From the NCBI GenBank assembly GCA_934089255.1, contig CAKOJI010000017.1, positions 1 to 27,794 on the forward strand: 27,794 bases of DNA, read 5' to 3'. This DNA is from an uncultured Bacilli bacterium. GTDB lineage: Bacteria; Bacillota_I; Bacilli_A; RF39; UBA660. Of the stretch, positions 7,565 through 15,913 are shown piece after piece; positions within the stretch are counted from its first letter, which is position 1; every line of letters starts with the position of its first letter. The notes beneath the pieces were generated by a model. The model searched no databases and was not told the DNA's origin. It saw only the letters and a list, made by a program, of their open reading frames with translations. The position numbers were made by a program, and so were the translations under genes.

Positions 7565-8998
7565 TCACCCTTCATTAAATTCAGATTTGCCAATAAATTC
7601 TCTTAAAACATTATCACTTGCTAAATATTCACTACTAATAGGAAAAAATATTTTTAAACTATCTAATAACCTTCTAGCCATATCATAATATGGACTATCC
7701 ATCTTAACTGTATATAAAAGTGGTTCTACATAAACTTTTAAAACACCTATTTCATATACATAACTAGTATTAAGTACTATATCTGCTTCACTAGTATATG
7801 GAAATATATACTTTTCTTCCCCATCACGTACATTACTCCAAGTTTCTAAAGTCTTCTCAACATTAACTCCTCTAGTTCTATTATCTCTTACTATTCTTCT
7901 TAATAATCTATTATCAGTAGTAGAAATATAATTATGTCTATCTAAAGTAAGCGGAGTTAATGGACTAACATATATTTTATATTTTAACCTTTTATCTATA
8001 TTTTTACTAACTACTTGATTTAAACTATGTAAACCTTCAACAATTAAAATATCATTTTTTTCTAATCTAACAGGATCATTATTAAAACTCTTAGATGCAG
8101 TAGTAAAAGTATAAGTAGGTAGTACAACACTCTTACCATTTAATAAATCACTCATTTGTTTTCTAAATAATACTAAATCTATTGCATTTATATTTTCAAA
8201 GTCTTTCTTACCATCAACAATACCAATTTCTTCTAATTCTTTATAATAATTATCTAAACTAATTTTAATAGTATTCTTACCTAAAGCATTTAAAAATAAT
8301 GCTAACTTCCTACTACTAGTAGTTTTACCACTACTACTAGGTCCCCCTAAAAATATTACCTTTTTTTTAAGTCTAACAATATCTTGAGCAACCTTCATAA
8401 TAGAATTATCTACAATAATATCATTCTTTCTAATAAAATCTTCTATTTTACCATCAGATATTATTTTATTAAGATCACATACATACCTTACCCCTTGTTT
8501 ATTAATCCATTCATTATAATGATCAAACTCAGTTTTTAAATTCTTTTTATAAATAAATTCTCTTTTATTATCTACATTATCTATTAAAACAAAATCATTA
8601 TTATCAAGATTAACTATTTTAAAATTATTAATCTCATTAGTATTATTAACAATATTAGAATAAAAATAACCATATTTACCTAATAACTCATTAAATACTA
8701 TAGTTTCATTAATAATATTATCTACACTTCTAGCCTTCTCATCTTCATTATATCTATTATAATAATTAATAGCATCTTTACTAGATACATTAAGTTTTAA
8801 TATAGGATAACCACCACTAATATATTCTTTTATTTTATTAGTTAATAGTTTTATATCAGCACTAGTAATTTTTTTATTAGTAATAAATTTACCTCTCATA
8901 CCTATATCTAAACTATGACAAAACTTAACATCACAATCAAATACCTCTTTAGTAGCTATAATAAATAAAAACTTTAATCCCGCTTTTTCTTCTTTCAT
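7565..8998 (-). CDS. Uridine kinase-like nucleoside kinase with threonyl-tRNA-synthetase-like N-terminus
   Basis: 477 residues. ATG at 8998 follows GAGAGGTTAAAT; a longer in-frame start at 9034 has no comparable site. The C-terminal half is a phosphoribulokinase/uridine kinase P-loop domain with Walker A GPSSSGKT (219-226), the lid-type segment RRIVRDNRTRG, and VLNTSY near the end. The N-terminal half resembles the TGS/second-domain region of threonyl-tRNA synthetase (VFCHSLDIGMRGKF-like; SKDAINYYNRY). This architecture occurs in many Firmicutes and Thermotoga proteins annotated as uridine-kinase-related nucleoside kinases. The expected reaction is ATP-dependent phosphorylation of a nucleoside; the exact substrate cannot be read from sequence. 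It is co-directional with gap, 9 bases apart, and divergent from clpP. Confidence 0.85.
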   Translation of the reverse strand: MKEEKAGLKFLFIIATKEVFDCDVKFCHSLDIGMRGKFITNKKITSADIKLLTNKIKEYISGGYPILKLNVSSKDAINYYNRYNEDEKARSVDNIINETIVFNELLGKYGYFYSNIVNNTNEINNFKIVNLDNNDFVLIDNVDNKREFIYKKNLKTEFDHYNEWINKQGVRYVCDLNKIISDGKIEDFIRKNDIIVDNSIMKVAQDIVRLKKKVIFLGGPSSSGKTTSSRKLALFLNALGKNTIKISLDNYYKELEEIGIVDGKKDFENINAIDLVLFRKQMSDLLNGKSVVLPTYTFTTASKSFNNDPVRLEKNDILIVEGLHSLNQVVSKNIDKRLKYKIYVSPLTPLTLDRHNYISTTDNRLLRRIVRDNRTRGVNVEKTLETWSNVRDGEEKYIFPYTSEADIVLNTSYVYEIGVLKVYVEPLLYTVKMDSPYYDMARRLLDSLKIFFPISSEYLASDNVLREFIGKSEFNEG

Positions 8999-9024
8999 AT
9001 TTAACCTCTCTACTATATAAATAT

Positions 9025-9054
9025 ATTCTATCATAATAATAAATATTTTGTCAT
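9025..9054 (-). promoter_or_regulatory. Candidate promoter of the nucleoside kinase-gap unit
   Basis: On the minus strand: ATGACA (9049-9054), an 18-base spacer and TAGAAT (9025-9030). The -35 lies on the opposite strand of the candidate clpP -35, so the two promoters would be back to back and overlapping. Confidence 0.4.
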
Positions 9055-9076
9055 ATTTTTTTTAGTATTATATTTT
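9048..9076 (+). promoter_or_regulatory. Candidate clpP promoter
   Basis: TTGTCA (9048-9053), a 17-base spacer and TATTTT (9071-9076). The weak -10 lowers confidence. No CtsR-type operator is recognised in the 9031-9112 interval. Confidence 0.4.
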
Positions 9077-9112
9077 TATTTTTATATAAAATATTATTAG
9101 GTGATAAATTAA

Positions 9113-9679
9113 ATGATTATTCCAACTATTCAAGAAAGTACATTAAAAGGAGATAAAGTATATGATATATTTTCTAAATTATTAGAAAATAGAATAATAT
9201 TTATTAATGGTGAAATAAACGATACTTTATCTAACTTAGTTATATCTGAATTATTATATTTAGATTCAATAAATACTAATGATATAGAAATATATATTAA
9301 TAGTCCAGGAGGCAGTGTTACAAGTGGTCTTGCAATAATAGACACTATGAATTTTATTAAAAGTGATGTTAGAACTATAGTAACTGGCCTAGCAGCAAGT
9401 ATGGCATCTATAATATTAGCAAGTGGAACAATTGGTAAAAGAGCCTCTTTAAAAAATTCAGAAATAATGATACATCAACCACTAGGAACATCAAGTGGTC
9501 AAGCAACAGACATTGAAATACAAGCAAAAAGAATTGTTAGTAAAAAGAAATTAATTAACAAAATGTTATCAGATTTAACTAAACAAAGTATAAAAAAAAT
9601 AGAACGTGATACAGAAAGAGATAAATTTTTTACTAGTTCTGAAGCACTAGAATACGGTTTAATAGATACAATAATTTAA
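9113..9679 (+). CDS. clpP: ATP-dependent Clp protease proteolytic subunit
   Basis: 188 residues, the usual length. The Ser-His-Asp triad is Ser96 (GLAASMAS), His121 (IMIHQP) and Asp170 (TERDKFF). The oxyanion segment NSPGGSV (63-69) is intact. It forms the tetradecameric peptidase chamber that degrades proteins delivered by Clp ATPases; no Clp ATPase gene is in this window. ATG is preceded by AGGTGATAAATTAA. It is the only clear plus-strand gene here and converges on the nucleosidase fusion at 9691, with a shared terminator between them. ClpP paralogues exist in some bacteria, but nothing here suggests a divergent copy. Confidence 0.95.
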   Translation: MIIPTIQESTLKGDKVYDIFSKLLENRIIFINGEINDTLSNLVISELLYLDSINTNDIEIYINSPGGSVTSGLAIIDTMNFIKSDVRTIVTGLAASMASIILASGTIGKRASLKNSEIMIHQPLGTSSGQATDIEIQAKRIVSKKKLINKMLSDLTKQSIKKIERDTERDKFFTSSEALEYGLIDTII

Positions 9680-9715
9680 AAAGATGAATATTATACCTTA
9701 TTATATTCATCTTTT
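9679..9715. terminator. Bidirectional terminator between convergent genes
   Basis: AAAAGATGAATAT (9679-9691) pairs with ATATTCATCTTTT (9703-9715), a 13-bp stem with A-runs and T-runs at both ends. It serves clpP on the plus strand and the nucleosidase fusion on the minus strand. Confidence 0.8.
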
Positions 9716-10923
9716 GTTATACACATAGTTATTAATCTTTCATTATTATTAAATTTCTTTAAATGAGTATCTTGTTTTAAATCTTTAAAACCATTTTTAG
9801 TTAATATTTTTAAAGCATCTGTTCTATTATAAGGTACAGTACAAATTAAACTATTAAAATCATATTCATTAAAAGCAACATTTAATAATTCTTTTAATGC
9901 TTCAGTACCATATCCTTTATTTCTAAATTTATATTCTATAGTAATACCACAACTATGTTCTAACTTTACTTCATCAAATCTAAAATTAACATAACCTACT
10001 TGCATATTTTCTTCTTTATCTATTATATACGCAAAATATCTATTCTTATCATTCATTTGCCTTTTATACCATTTAACATTATCAAACTTAATAATACATC
10101 CAGTATCTTTATCATATCCATCTAAATTTAAATCATATCCAGCATTATACTCCATAGTGCGTTCATCTCTTAATAAGTATTCATAATAATCTAATTCATC
10201 AAACGTAGGAACATATAAAAATATTTTACTATTATCTTTTGCATATTTTTTTAAATACAAAAATATTTCATTAACTAATCTAGTTACAAATTCACTAGAT
10301 TTATACGCTGCTAAATCTTCTTGATACTCTCCACCATCAGCCATATCAGAAACAGTTCTAACTGACAGAAAAGGTACATTATTAAGTTGACAAGTATGTG
10401 CAATAGAAGCGCTTTCCATATCAACTATACTAGCACCAGTTCTAAGTAATATATTATTTTTAATTTTTTCATCTTGTATAAAAGCATCTCCACTACATAT
10501 TGGAGCAATATGAGCATTATTTATATTCATAGCATTTATAACACTCTTAGCAAGTTCAATTAATATATTATTAGCAAGTATTTTACCATTATTAGGTACA
10601 TATGATTCCATTATTTTTACAGGATAAAAATCATGATACGTAGCATAATTAGATATTACTATATCCATTACTTTTAAATTATTATTTAAAGCTCCTGCGA
10701 CACCAGAATTAATTACTGCATCAACATTATATTTATCTATAATATATTGTGTCATAGCAGCACTATTAGTTTTACCAACACCACTCATTGCTACTACAAT
10801 TCTCTTATCATTAAATTCATTAACATAAATATCTTTATTTTTTTTATCTTTTTTTAAATCATAATTCTTTATTAGTATATCTATTTCATTTTGCATTGCA
10901 CCAATAACACCTATTGTTGTCAT
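9691..10923 (-). CDS. Methylthioadenosine/S-adenosylhomocysteine nucleosidase fused to a GNAT acetyltransferase
   Basis: 410 residues in two domains. Residues 1 to about 232 are an MtnN-type nucleosidase: IGAMQNEI near the N-terminus with the catalytic-region Glu, VDMESASIA with the ribose-binding Met-Glu, and the catalytic Asp in RTVSDMADG. It would hydrolyse methylthioadenosine and S-adenosylhomocysteine in methionine salvage and AI-2 precursor formation. Residues about 235-410 are a GNAT N-acetyltransferase: an EYKFRNKGYGTEALKELL motif for acetyl-CoA binding (R/Q-x-x-G-x-G/A type), then the usual NxxALKILTKNGF strand-helix. MtnN is normally a free protein of about 230 residues, so the fusion is unusual. 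The linker is short (YAKDNSKIF) with no stop or frameshift. AGGAGTGATAG precedes the start. Confidence 0.85.
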   Translation of the reverse strand: MTTIGVIGAMQNEIDILIKNYDLKKDKKNKDIYVNEFNDKRIVVAMSGVGKTNSAAMTQYIIDKYNVDAVINSGVAGALNNNLKVMDIVISNYATYHDFYPVKIMESYVPNNGKILANNILIELAKSVINAMNINNAHIAPICSGDAFIQDEKIKNNILLRTGASIVDMESASIAHTCQLNNVPFLSVRTVSDMADGGEYQEDLAAYKSSEFVTRLVNEIFLYLKKYAKDNSKIFLYVPTFDELDYYEYLLRDERTMEYNAGYDLNLDGYDKDTGCIIKFDNVKWYKRQMNDKNRYFAYIIDKEENMQVGYVNFRFDEVKLEHSCGITIEYKFRNKGYGTEALKELLNVAFNEYDFNSLICTVPYNRTDALKILTKNGFKDLKQDTHLKKFNNNERLITMCITKDEYNKV

Positions 10924-10988
10924 TCTATCACTCCTATTATAATTGTACCAAATTTTTACTAATTTGTTTTATTTTTTTAATAGTTTAT

Positions 10989-11024
10989 AAAAAAAATAAT
11001 GACATTCTTACATATCATTACTTT
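10989..11024 (-). terminator. Terminator at the end of the HEPN-motif gene
   Basis: AAAATAATGA (10993-11002) pairs with TCATTACTTT (11015-11024). The loop contains the gene's stop codon. On the minus strand a run of eight T follows (10989-10996). Confidence 0.65.
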
Positions 11025-12693
11025 TTCTTTTTTTCTTTAAATGTTGATTAGTAATTTTAGTATTTTCAGGCTCAGTCAAAGACAATAAATTAAATAATGA
11101 AATTTTTAACTTAAACTCTATTTCTCCATTATATTCATCAACAAATTCCAAAATAGTATTATACATATTACCAGTATTTATTATTTTAACACCACCATGC
11201 GATATAGAATTTCTAATGCCATTAATAATTGAAAAATTTCTAAAATATTCTTCATTTTCTATCTTACCTAATAATTCTTTTTTATATTCCTCCAAATTAA
11301 TATACTTAAATAAATAGATTTCATACTCTTTATCTAAATTTAAAATTCTATTATTTAATTCTTCTAATGTACTTTTTAAGTGACTTTTTTCTTCACCTGT
11401 TAACATATTACATTTTTTTATAAGAGATTTTCTCTGTTCTATTAAACAAGAACAATTTTTCATTTTTTTTAACATTTGTTTATTTAAACCACTTAATTTA
11501 TTATCAAGTTCTTTTATTAAATTATTTTTTCCAGTATCAAATAATTTATTAATACTAGGTTTTATCTCATTTAAATTTAAATCATTAAAATTTAAATCAT
11601 TTTGTGTATAAATATAAACCTTATTATATTTATAAATATTTTCTAAAGGATAACAATAAGCAAAATATATCATTGCCAAATTTATTACTGACAAAATTTC
11701 TGTATGTGAAAGTGATATTTGAAAATATTCATCATCTTTATTTTTTAATTTTATATATTCATCAAAATTATTAATATTTAACTTAAACATATCACCTAAA
11801 ATACTTTTAATTTTTTCCATTGCTGAAACCAAAGGATTATTACCAAACTCACTAGTTAATATTTTATATATTTCTTCTCCAAAAGTATATATTATATTAT
11901 GTAAATAATTCACATCATAATTATAAGATTCATTTATATTATCCATAACTTCTTTAAATAGAAAATATTTTTGATTAAAACTTTTCATTTTATGATTTTT
12001 TATATCCAATACATAATTATTATTAAAAAATTTTTTAATTTTTTGATCCATTTCTCTAGAAGTTAATTCATTACAATTTAAAACAGTATTTATACACTTT
12101 TCTAAATATATTTTTTCTTCAGAAGTTAATTCTCTACCATCACATCTAAATAAAGTATATTCTTTCAAAGTATAAAATTTTAATAATTCTTCTAACTCTT
12201 TTTCATTAACAATTAATTTATCTATTTTACCTTTACTATCAAATAATAGTCTAAAATTTTTATATTTATTACATTTATATCGAGCATTTAGTTTATCTGT
12301 TAATTGCATATAAAAAGCTATGAAAGTTCCTATATTAATAGGTACATTTTTATTATTAATATTAAAATATGCACACCCATCAGACAAATAATAATCTCCA
12401 TGAGCCAATTTATTTCTAATAGTAGCAAATACATTTGCTGCATTAACATCATCAACATCTTTTATAAATAATAATATTTTTTCCAAATCATTATCACTCA
12501 TTAATGTTTGATAATTTATACCATCTGCATTTTCAACAATGTTTTCTTTATTAAAGATAACATCAAATATAATAATCCCAAACAAAGATAAAAAAATCGT
12601 ATCTTTTTCTAAATCACCACCAGAAATAAATTTCAAAAATATATCAGACAAACAATTATATAGAATTGTCATACTATCAATTTTTTTATTCAT
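11008..12693 (-). CDS. Uncharacterised protein with two HEPN-type R-N-x3-H motifs
   Basis: 561 residues from ATG at 12693, preceded by GAAGTGATTTT; an in-frame ATG at 12729 lies inside the promoter. I do not recognise the family. Two short motifs stand out in similar settings: TIRNKLAHGD (R93, H98) and GIRNSISHGG (R494, H499). Both fit the R-x4-H signature of HEPN ribonucleases, in the R-N-x3-H form seen in Cas13 and several abortive-infection proteins. They are about 400 residues apart, so the chain may hold two HEPN-like domains. The protein is mostly helical, with a Lys-rich coiled-coil-like segment (about residues 390-455) and a basic tail (KKKRK). No signal peptide or CRISPR array is seen. 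It stands alone, with its own promoter and terminator, which fits a single-gene defence or RNA-cleaving system. That function is inferred. Confidence 0.6.
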   Translation of the reverse strand: MNKKIDSMTILYNCLSDIFLKFISGGDLEKDTIFLSLFGIIIFDVIFNKENIVENADGINYQTLMSDNDLEKILLFIKDVDDVNAANVFATIRNKLAHGDYYLSDGCAYFNINNKNVPINIGTFIAFYMQLTDKLNARYKCNKYKNFRLLFDSKGKIDKLIVNEKELEELLKFYTLKEYTLFRCDGRELTSEEKIYLEKCINTVLNCNELTSREMDQKIKKFFNNNYVLDIKNHKMKSFNQKYFLFKEVMDNINESYNYDVNYLHNIIYTFGEEIYKILTSEFGNNPLVSAMEKIKSILGDMFKLNINNFDEYIKLKNKDDEYFQISLSHTEILSVINLAMIYFAYCYPLENIYKYNKVYIYTQNDLNFNDLNLNEIKPSINKLFDTGKNNLIKELDNKLSGLNKQMLKKMKNCSCLIEQRKSLIKKCNMLTGEEKSHLKSTLEELNNRILNLDKEYEIYLFKYINLEEYKKELLGKIENEEYFRNFSIINGIRNSISHGGVKIINTGNMYNTILEFVDEYNGEIEFKLKISLFNLLSLTEPENTKITNQHLKKKRKSNDM

Positions 12694-12719
12694 AAAATCA
12701 CTTCTTTTTGTAAAAATAT

Positions 12720-12747
12720 ATTCTAGCAAAAATAATAATTATGTCAA
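12720..12747 (-). promoter_or_regulatory. Strong promoter of the HEPN-motif gene
   Basis: On the minus strand: TTGACA (12742-12747, exact consensus), a 16-base spacer and TAGAAT (12720-12725, one mismatch). The predicted leader is about 20 bases. Confidence 0.75.
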
Positions 12748-12765
12748 GAAAAAAGACCATTAGGC

Positions 12766-13305
12766 CTAATATTCATAAACACCATGAATTTTTTCTAATT
12801 GTTCATTATTTAAATCATTAACTTCCCATTTGTTATCAACTTTAGTTAAAACAAAATCAATTGTATAATCAACGGTTTTATTAACTTTATCTAATTTATC
12901 AAGTTTATAATCTGTAAATAATGATTTATCATAAGTACCATCTTTTTTAAATTTGTCAGGATTTTCTGTTAAATAAGTATTTGCTTCTTTTTCTGCAGTA
13001 TAATAATCATAAACTGTTATTTGAGCTGTAACTGTTGCAGTATCACCATCTATTTTTTCATCTTTAATTTCATATTTCATATCTTTAAATTGTTTTAAAT
13101 AAATATCCTTATATTTTTTAGACTGTTCATCAGTTAAATCAGAATCATTTATATAATCATCTAATTCAACGACAATTTCTTCGTCATTAGTATTATATTT
13201 AGAAAGTAACCTTTCAACAGCACTAGTAGGTGTATTCCCTAAACTACAAGCAGTCATAAATAACATAATAAAACATAGTACACTGAATAGAATTTTCTTT
13301 TTCAT
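12766..13305 (-). CDS. Lipoprotein of unknown function
   Basis: 179 residues. A lipoprotein signal peptide (MKKKILFSVLCFIMLFMTAC) ends in a lipobox-like FMTAC, so Cys20 is the likely lipidated residue and the protein sits on the outer face of the membrane. The mature part is acidic and Lys-rich. It has a pattern like DUF4878/NTF2-like lipoproteins: a helix with YKDIYLKQFKDM, strands carrying TATVTAQITVYDY, and a C-terminal VDNKWEVNDLNNEQLEKI. Such proteins have no assigned activity. A strong GAGGAGGATAT ribosome binding site precedes the start. It follows xseB by 39 bases and may be read through from the nus/xse operon; no clear promoter is seen in the gap. Confidence 0.8.
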   Translation of the reverse strand: MKKKILFSVLCFIMLFMTACSLGNTPTSAVERLLSKYNTNDEEIVVELDDYINDSDLTDEQSKKYKDIYLKQFKDMKYEIKDEKIDGDTATVTAQITVYDYYTAEKEANTYLTENPDKFKKDGTYDKSLFTDYKLDKLDKVNKTVDYTIDFVLTKVDNKWEVNDLNNEQLEKIHGVYEY

Positions 13306-13344
13306 ATATCCTCCTCAGTACTACTATGTACAATTATTTTTACT

Positions 13345-13563
13345 TTATTCACTAATTTCAAAATTATTTAAATTTCCATTTTCATCAAGTATCTTATTAA
13401 CACTTTCAGTTGCTTTATTTAATTTATCAGAACATATTTTAATCATTTTCATAGCTTCACTATATTTTTCTATACTAGTTTCTAAATCAATATTTCCACT
13501 TTCTAAATCTTTTATTATTTTTTCTATATTAACTAGCAACTCATCAAATTTCATTTCTTCCAT
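13345..13563 (-). CDS. xseB: Exodeoxyribonuclease VII small subunit
   Basis: 72 residues, the normal size. The pattern KFDELLVNIEKIIKDLESGNIDLETSIEKYSEAMKMIKIC is typical of XseB: a helical hairpin with L-E-x-G-x-x-x-L-E-x-x-I-x-x-Y. It binds XseA to form exonuclease VII, which degrades single-stranded DNA. Its ATG overlaps the xseA stop by one base (TAATG), so translation is probably coupled. Confidence 0.9.
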   Translation of the reverse strand: MEEMKFDELLVNIEKIIKDLESGNIDLETSIEKYSEAMKMIKICSDKLNKATESVNKILDENGNLNNFEISE

Positions 13564-14828
13564 TATTCACTTTTCCCTTCTACTATTGCTTCTATATTTC
13601 CTTTATATAATTTAATTTCTATCTTATCTTTAACATTAATACTATCTATATCTTTAATAAGTTTACCATCTTTTTTAACAACACTATAACCTTTACTAAG
13701 AATATTTAATGGATTTAATAAATTAAGTTTATTAAGTAATAATTCATAAGTATTATTATAATTATTAAGTAAACTATCTGGATTATTTAACGTATAATTA
13801 GTTTTAACATTTGATAATCTTTTTTGATTAGTATCAATTATATATTTAATTCTACTATTTAAATTATTTATTAAATTATCTAATTTTTGTTCTCTAATTT
13901 CAAATGTTGCTAAAGGATTTGATAAAACATAACAAGATTTAAAATTATCTATTTTTTTAGTATAACTATCTAAAATATTTTTTAAATCCTTATTAAGTCT
14001 AATATTAAGTTGATTTAAAAAATTTACTACATCAATCATATTTGGTACTGCCATCTCTGCAGCACCAGTAGGTGTAGGCGCTCTTAAATCACTTACAAAA
14101 TCACTTATAGTAAAATCAATTTCATGTCCTACTGCTGAAATAATTGGAGTTTTAGCATCATATATAGCTCTTGCTACTATTTCTTCATTAAAACTCCATA
14201 AATCTTCAATAGAGCCACCACCACGGCCAACAATTAGTAAATCCATACCGTATTCATCTGCAATTTTTATTTGTTTTACTATATCGTTAGCGGCATACTC
14301 GCCTTGTACTAAAGCCGGAAAAAGAATAGTTTCTGTAATTGGAAATCTTCTTTTTATAGTACTTAATATATCTCTAATAGCAGCTCCTGTAGGTGCTGTA
14401 ATTATACCTATTTTTCTAGGAAATTTAGGTATTTTCTTCTTATGCGATTCTAAAAATAATCCTTCATTAGATAATTTTTTCTTTAATTCTTCAAACTTTA
14501 AATATAAGTTACCTAATCCATCTCCTATCATTTCAGTAACATAAATCTGATAACCACCATTTGGTTCATATACGCTTACTCTACCACACACCAAAACTTT
14601 CATACCATCTTTAGGAACAAAATTAAGTTTACTAGCATTAGTAGAAAACATAACTGCATTAATTCTACTATATTCATCTTTTAAAGTAAAATATAAATGT
14701 CCTCTAGTATGTCCCTTAAAGTTAGATATTTCTCCCTTTAAAAAAAGAGTTTGTATATTAGGATCTGTATCAAACTTATTTTTTAAATATTTATTTAATG
14801 TTGTAACTGTTATATATCTTCTTTCCAT
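13563..14828 (-). CDS. xseA: Exodeoxyribonuclease VII large subunit
   Basis: 421 residues. An N-terminal OB-fold (about 1-100; LFLKGEISNFKGHTRGHLYFTLKD) is followed by the catalytic domain with the family segments GIITAPTGAAIRDI, VGRGGGSIEDLWSFNEE and SAVGHEIDFTISD, then RAPTPTGAAE. A coiled-coil region covers about 265-350. The C-terminal LSKGYSVVKKDGK is intact. With XseB it forms exonuclease VII. The gene order nusB-xseA-xseB is the common Bacilli arrangement, without the folD often found between. GGTGATGAT precedes the start. Confidence 0.95.
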   Translation of the reverse strand: MERRYITVTTLNKYLKNKFDTDPNIQTLFLKGEISNFKGHTRGHLYFTLKDEYSRINAVMFSTNASKLNFVPKDGMKVLVCGRVSVYEPNGGYQIYVTEMIGDGLGNLYLKFEELKKKLSNEGLFLESHKKKIPKFPRKIGIITAPTGAAIRDILSTIKRRFPITETILFPALVQGEYAANDIVKQIKIADEYGMDLLIVGRGGGSIEDLWSFNEEIVARAIYDAKTPIISAVGHEIDFTISDFVSDLRAPTPTGAAEMAVPNMIDVVNFLNQLNIRLNKDLKNILDSYTKKIDNFKSCYVLSNPLATFEIREQKLDNLINNLNSRIKYIIDTNQKRLSNVKTNYTLNNPDSLLNNYNNTYELLLNKLNLLNPLNILSKGYSVVKKDGKLIKDIDSINVKDKIEIKLYKGNIEAIVEGKSE

Positions 14829-14855
14829 ATCATCACCAATTTAAAAAAGATAAAA

Positions 14856-15251
14856 TTATTCATTAACTATTTTATCTAATACTGCATTAATCATTTTTCT
14901 TACATTATCATCGCTATATTTTTTAGCTAAATCAATAGCTTCATTAATAACAACTATCTTAGGAGTATCCATATAATTAATCTCATAAATAGCCATTCTT
15001 AAAATAGAAGCCCCTATAGTTTCTAATCTATCTATCGTCCAATCTTTTAAATATTTATTAGCTATATCATCTATTTCTTCACGATTATTTATAACCCCAT
15101 TAACCATTTCATTAACAAATTCATTTTGTATTTCTACATTTTCTTTTATTACTTCATCTAAGTTATATTCAAATTTATTCTTATCATACATTTCAATTTG
15201 ATATAAAATAGTCATAACTTTTTCTCTTAATTCACTTCTACTAACAGACAT
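14856..15251 (-). CDS. nusB: Transcription antitermination protein NusB
   Basis: 131 residues from ATG at 15251 (MSVSRSELREK), placed 4 bases after AGGTAGGTGAT; the in-frame GTG at 15260 lies inside that site. All-helical NusB fold: RSELREKVMTILYQIEM at the N-terminus, then EFVNEMVNGVINNREEIDDI, WTIDRLETIGASILRMAIYEI and PKIVVINEAIDLAKKYSDDNVRKMINAVLDKI, all family-typical. NusB binds boxA RNA with NusE for rRNA antitermination. It lies 27 bases upstream of xseA. Confidence 0.95.
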   Translation of the reverse strand: MSVSRSELREKVMTILYQIEMYDKNKFEYNLDEVIKENVEIQNEFVNEMVNGVINNREEIDDIANKYLKDWTIDRLETIGASILRMAIYEINYMDTPKIVVINEAIDLAKKYSDDNVRKMINAVLDKIVNE

Positions 15252-15283
15252 ACATATCACCTACCTAATTATAACATAATTTA

Positions 15284-15913
15284 TTAATTCTTTTTATATT
15301 TTTTATAATACTTACAATATGAAGTTAACAAACATTCATTACAGTTAGGTTTTTTACTTTTACAAATATATCTACCAAACAAAACTAATTGATGATGCGT
15401 TCTACTCCATAAATTTTTAGGTATTTTTTTCATTAATTTATTTTCAACTTGTAAAACATTATCTTTATCATTCGCTAATCCTAATCTTTTTGACACCCTA
15501 TCTACGTGTGTATCTACCGCAATTAATGGTTCATTATAAATATTTGATAAAACAACGTTAACAGTTTTTCTACCTACACCACTTAAACTTTCTAAGTATT
15601 CTCTATCATTAGGAACTTTACCATCATAATCTTTTAATAAGCTTTTAGCAATATTTATTATATATTCACTTTTCTTCTTATAGTTTCCACAACTATATAT
15701 TATCTTTTCAATATCACTCTTCTTAGCATTACTTAAACTTTTTAAATCATATTTACTCCATAATATTTTAGTAACTTTATTAACTCTAGCATCCGTACAT
15801 TGAGCTGATAAAACAGTTGCAATAAGTAATTCATAATCTTTTTTATAATCTAACTCACACCTAGGATTCTCTATCATTTTATCTAAACCAGATAATATTT
15901 CATTAATTTTCAT
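15284..15913 (-). CDS. nth: Endonuclease III (DNA glycosylase/AP lyase)
   Basis: 209 residues. The helix-hairpin-helix LSGVGRKTVNVVL carries the catalytic Lys, and VDTHVDRVSKRLGL the catalytic Asp. The C-terminal [4Fe-4S] loop is complete with C-x6-C-x2-C-x5-C spacing (CKSKKPNCNEC ... C). It removes oxidised pyrimidines and cleaves AP sites in base excision repair. Its ATG lies inside the end of dnaD (11-base overlap). The dnaD-nth order matches Bacillus and relatives. Confidence 0.96.
   Translation of the reverse strand: MKINEILSGLDKMIENPRCELDYKKDYELLIATVLSAQCTDARVNKVTKILWSKYDLKSLSNAKKSDIEKIIYSCGNYKKKSEYIINIAKSLLKDYDGKVPNDREYLESLSGVGRKTVNVVLSNIYNEPLIAVDTHVDRVSKRLGLANDKDNVLQVENKLMKKIPKNLWSRTHHQLVLFGRYICKSKKPNCNECLLTSYCKYYKKYKKN

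Noticed and set aside
7565..7567. Genetic code 4 (TGA read as Trp), suggested by the MazG-like gene
   Set aside because: TGA here would fuse the kinase in frame with gap. Trp is coded by TGG in all other genes examined, and TGA ends several genes.
11008..12693. Calling the double-HEPN protein a Cas13
   Set aside because: It is about 561 residues, no CRISPR array is adjacent, and similarity beyond the R-N-x3-H motifs is not visible by eye.
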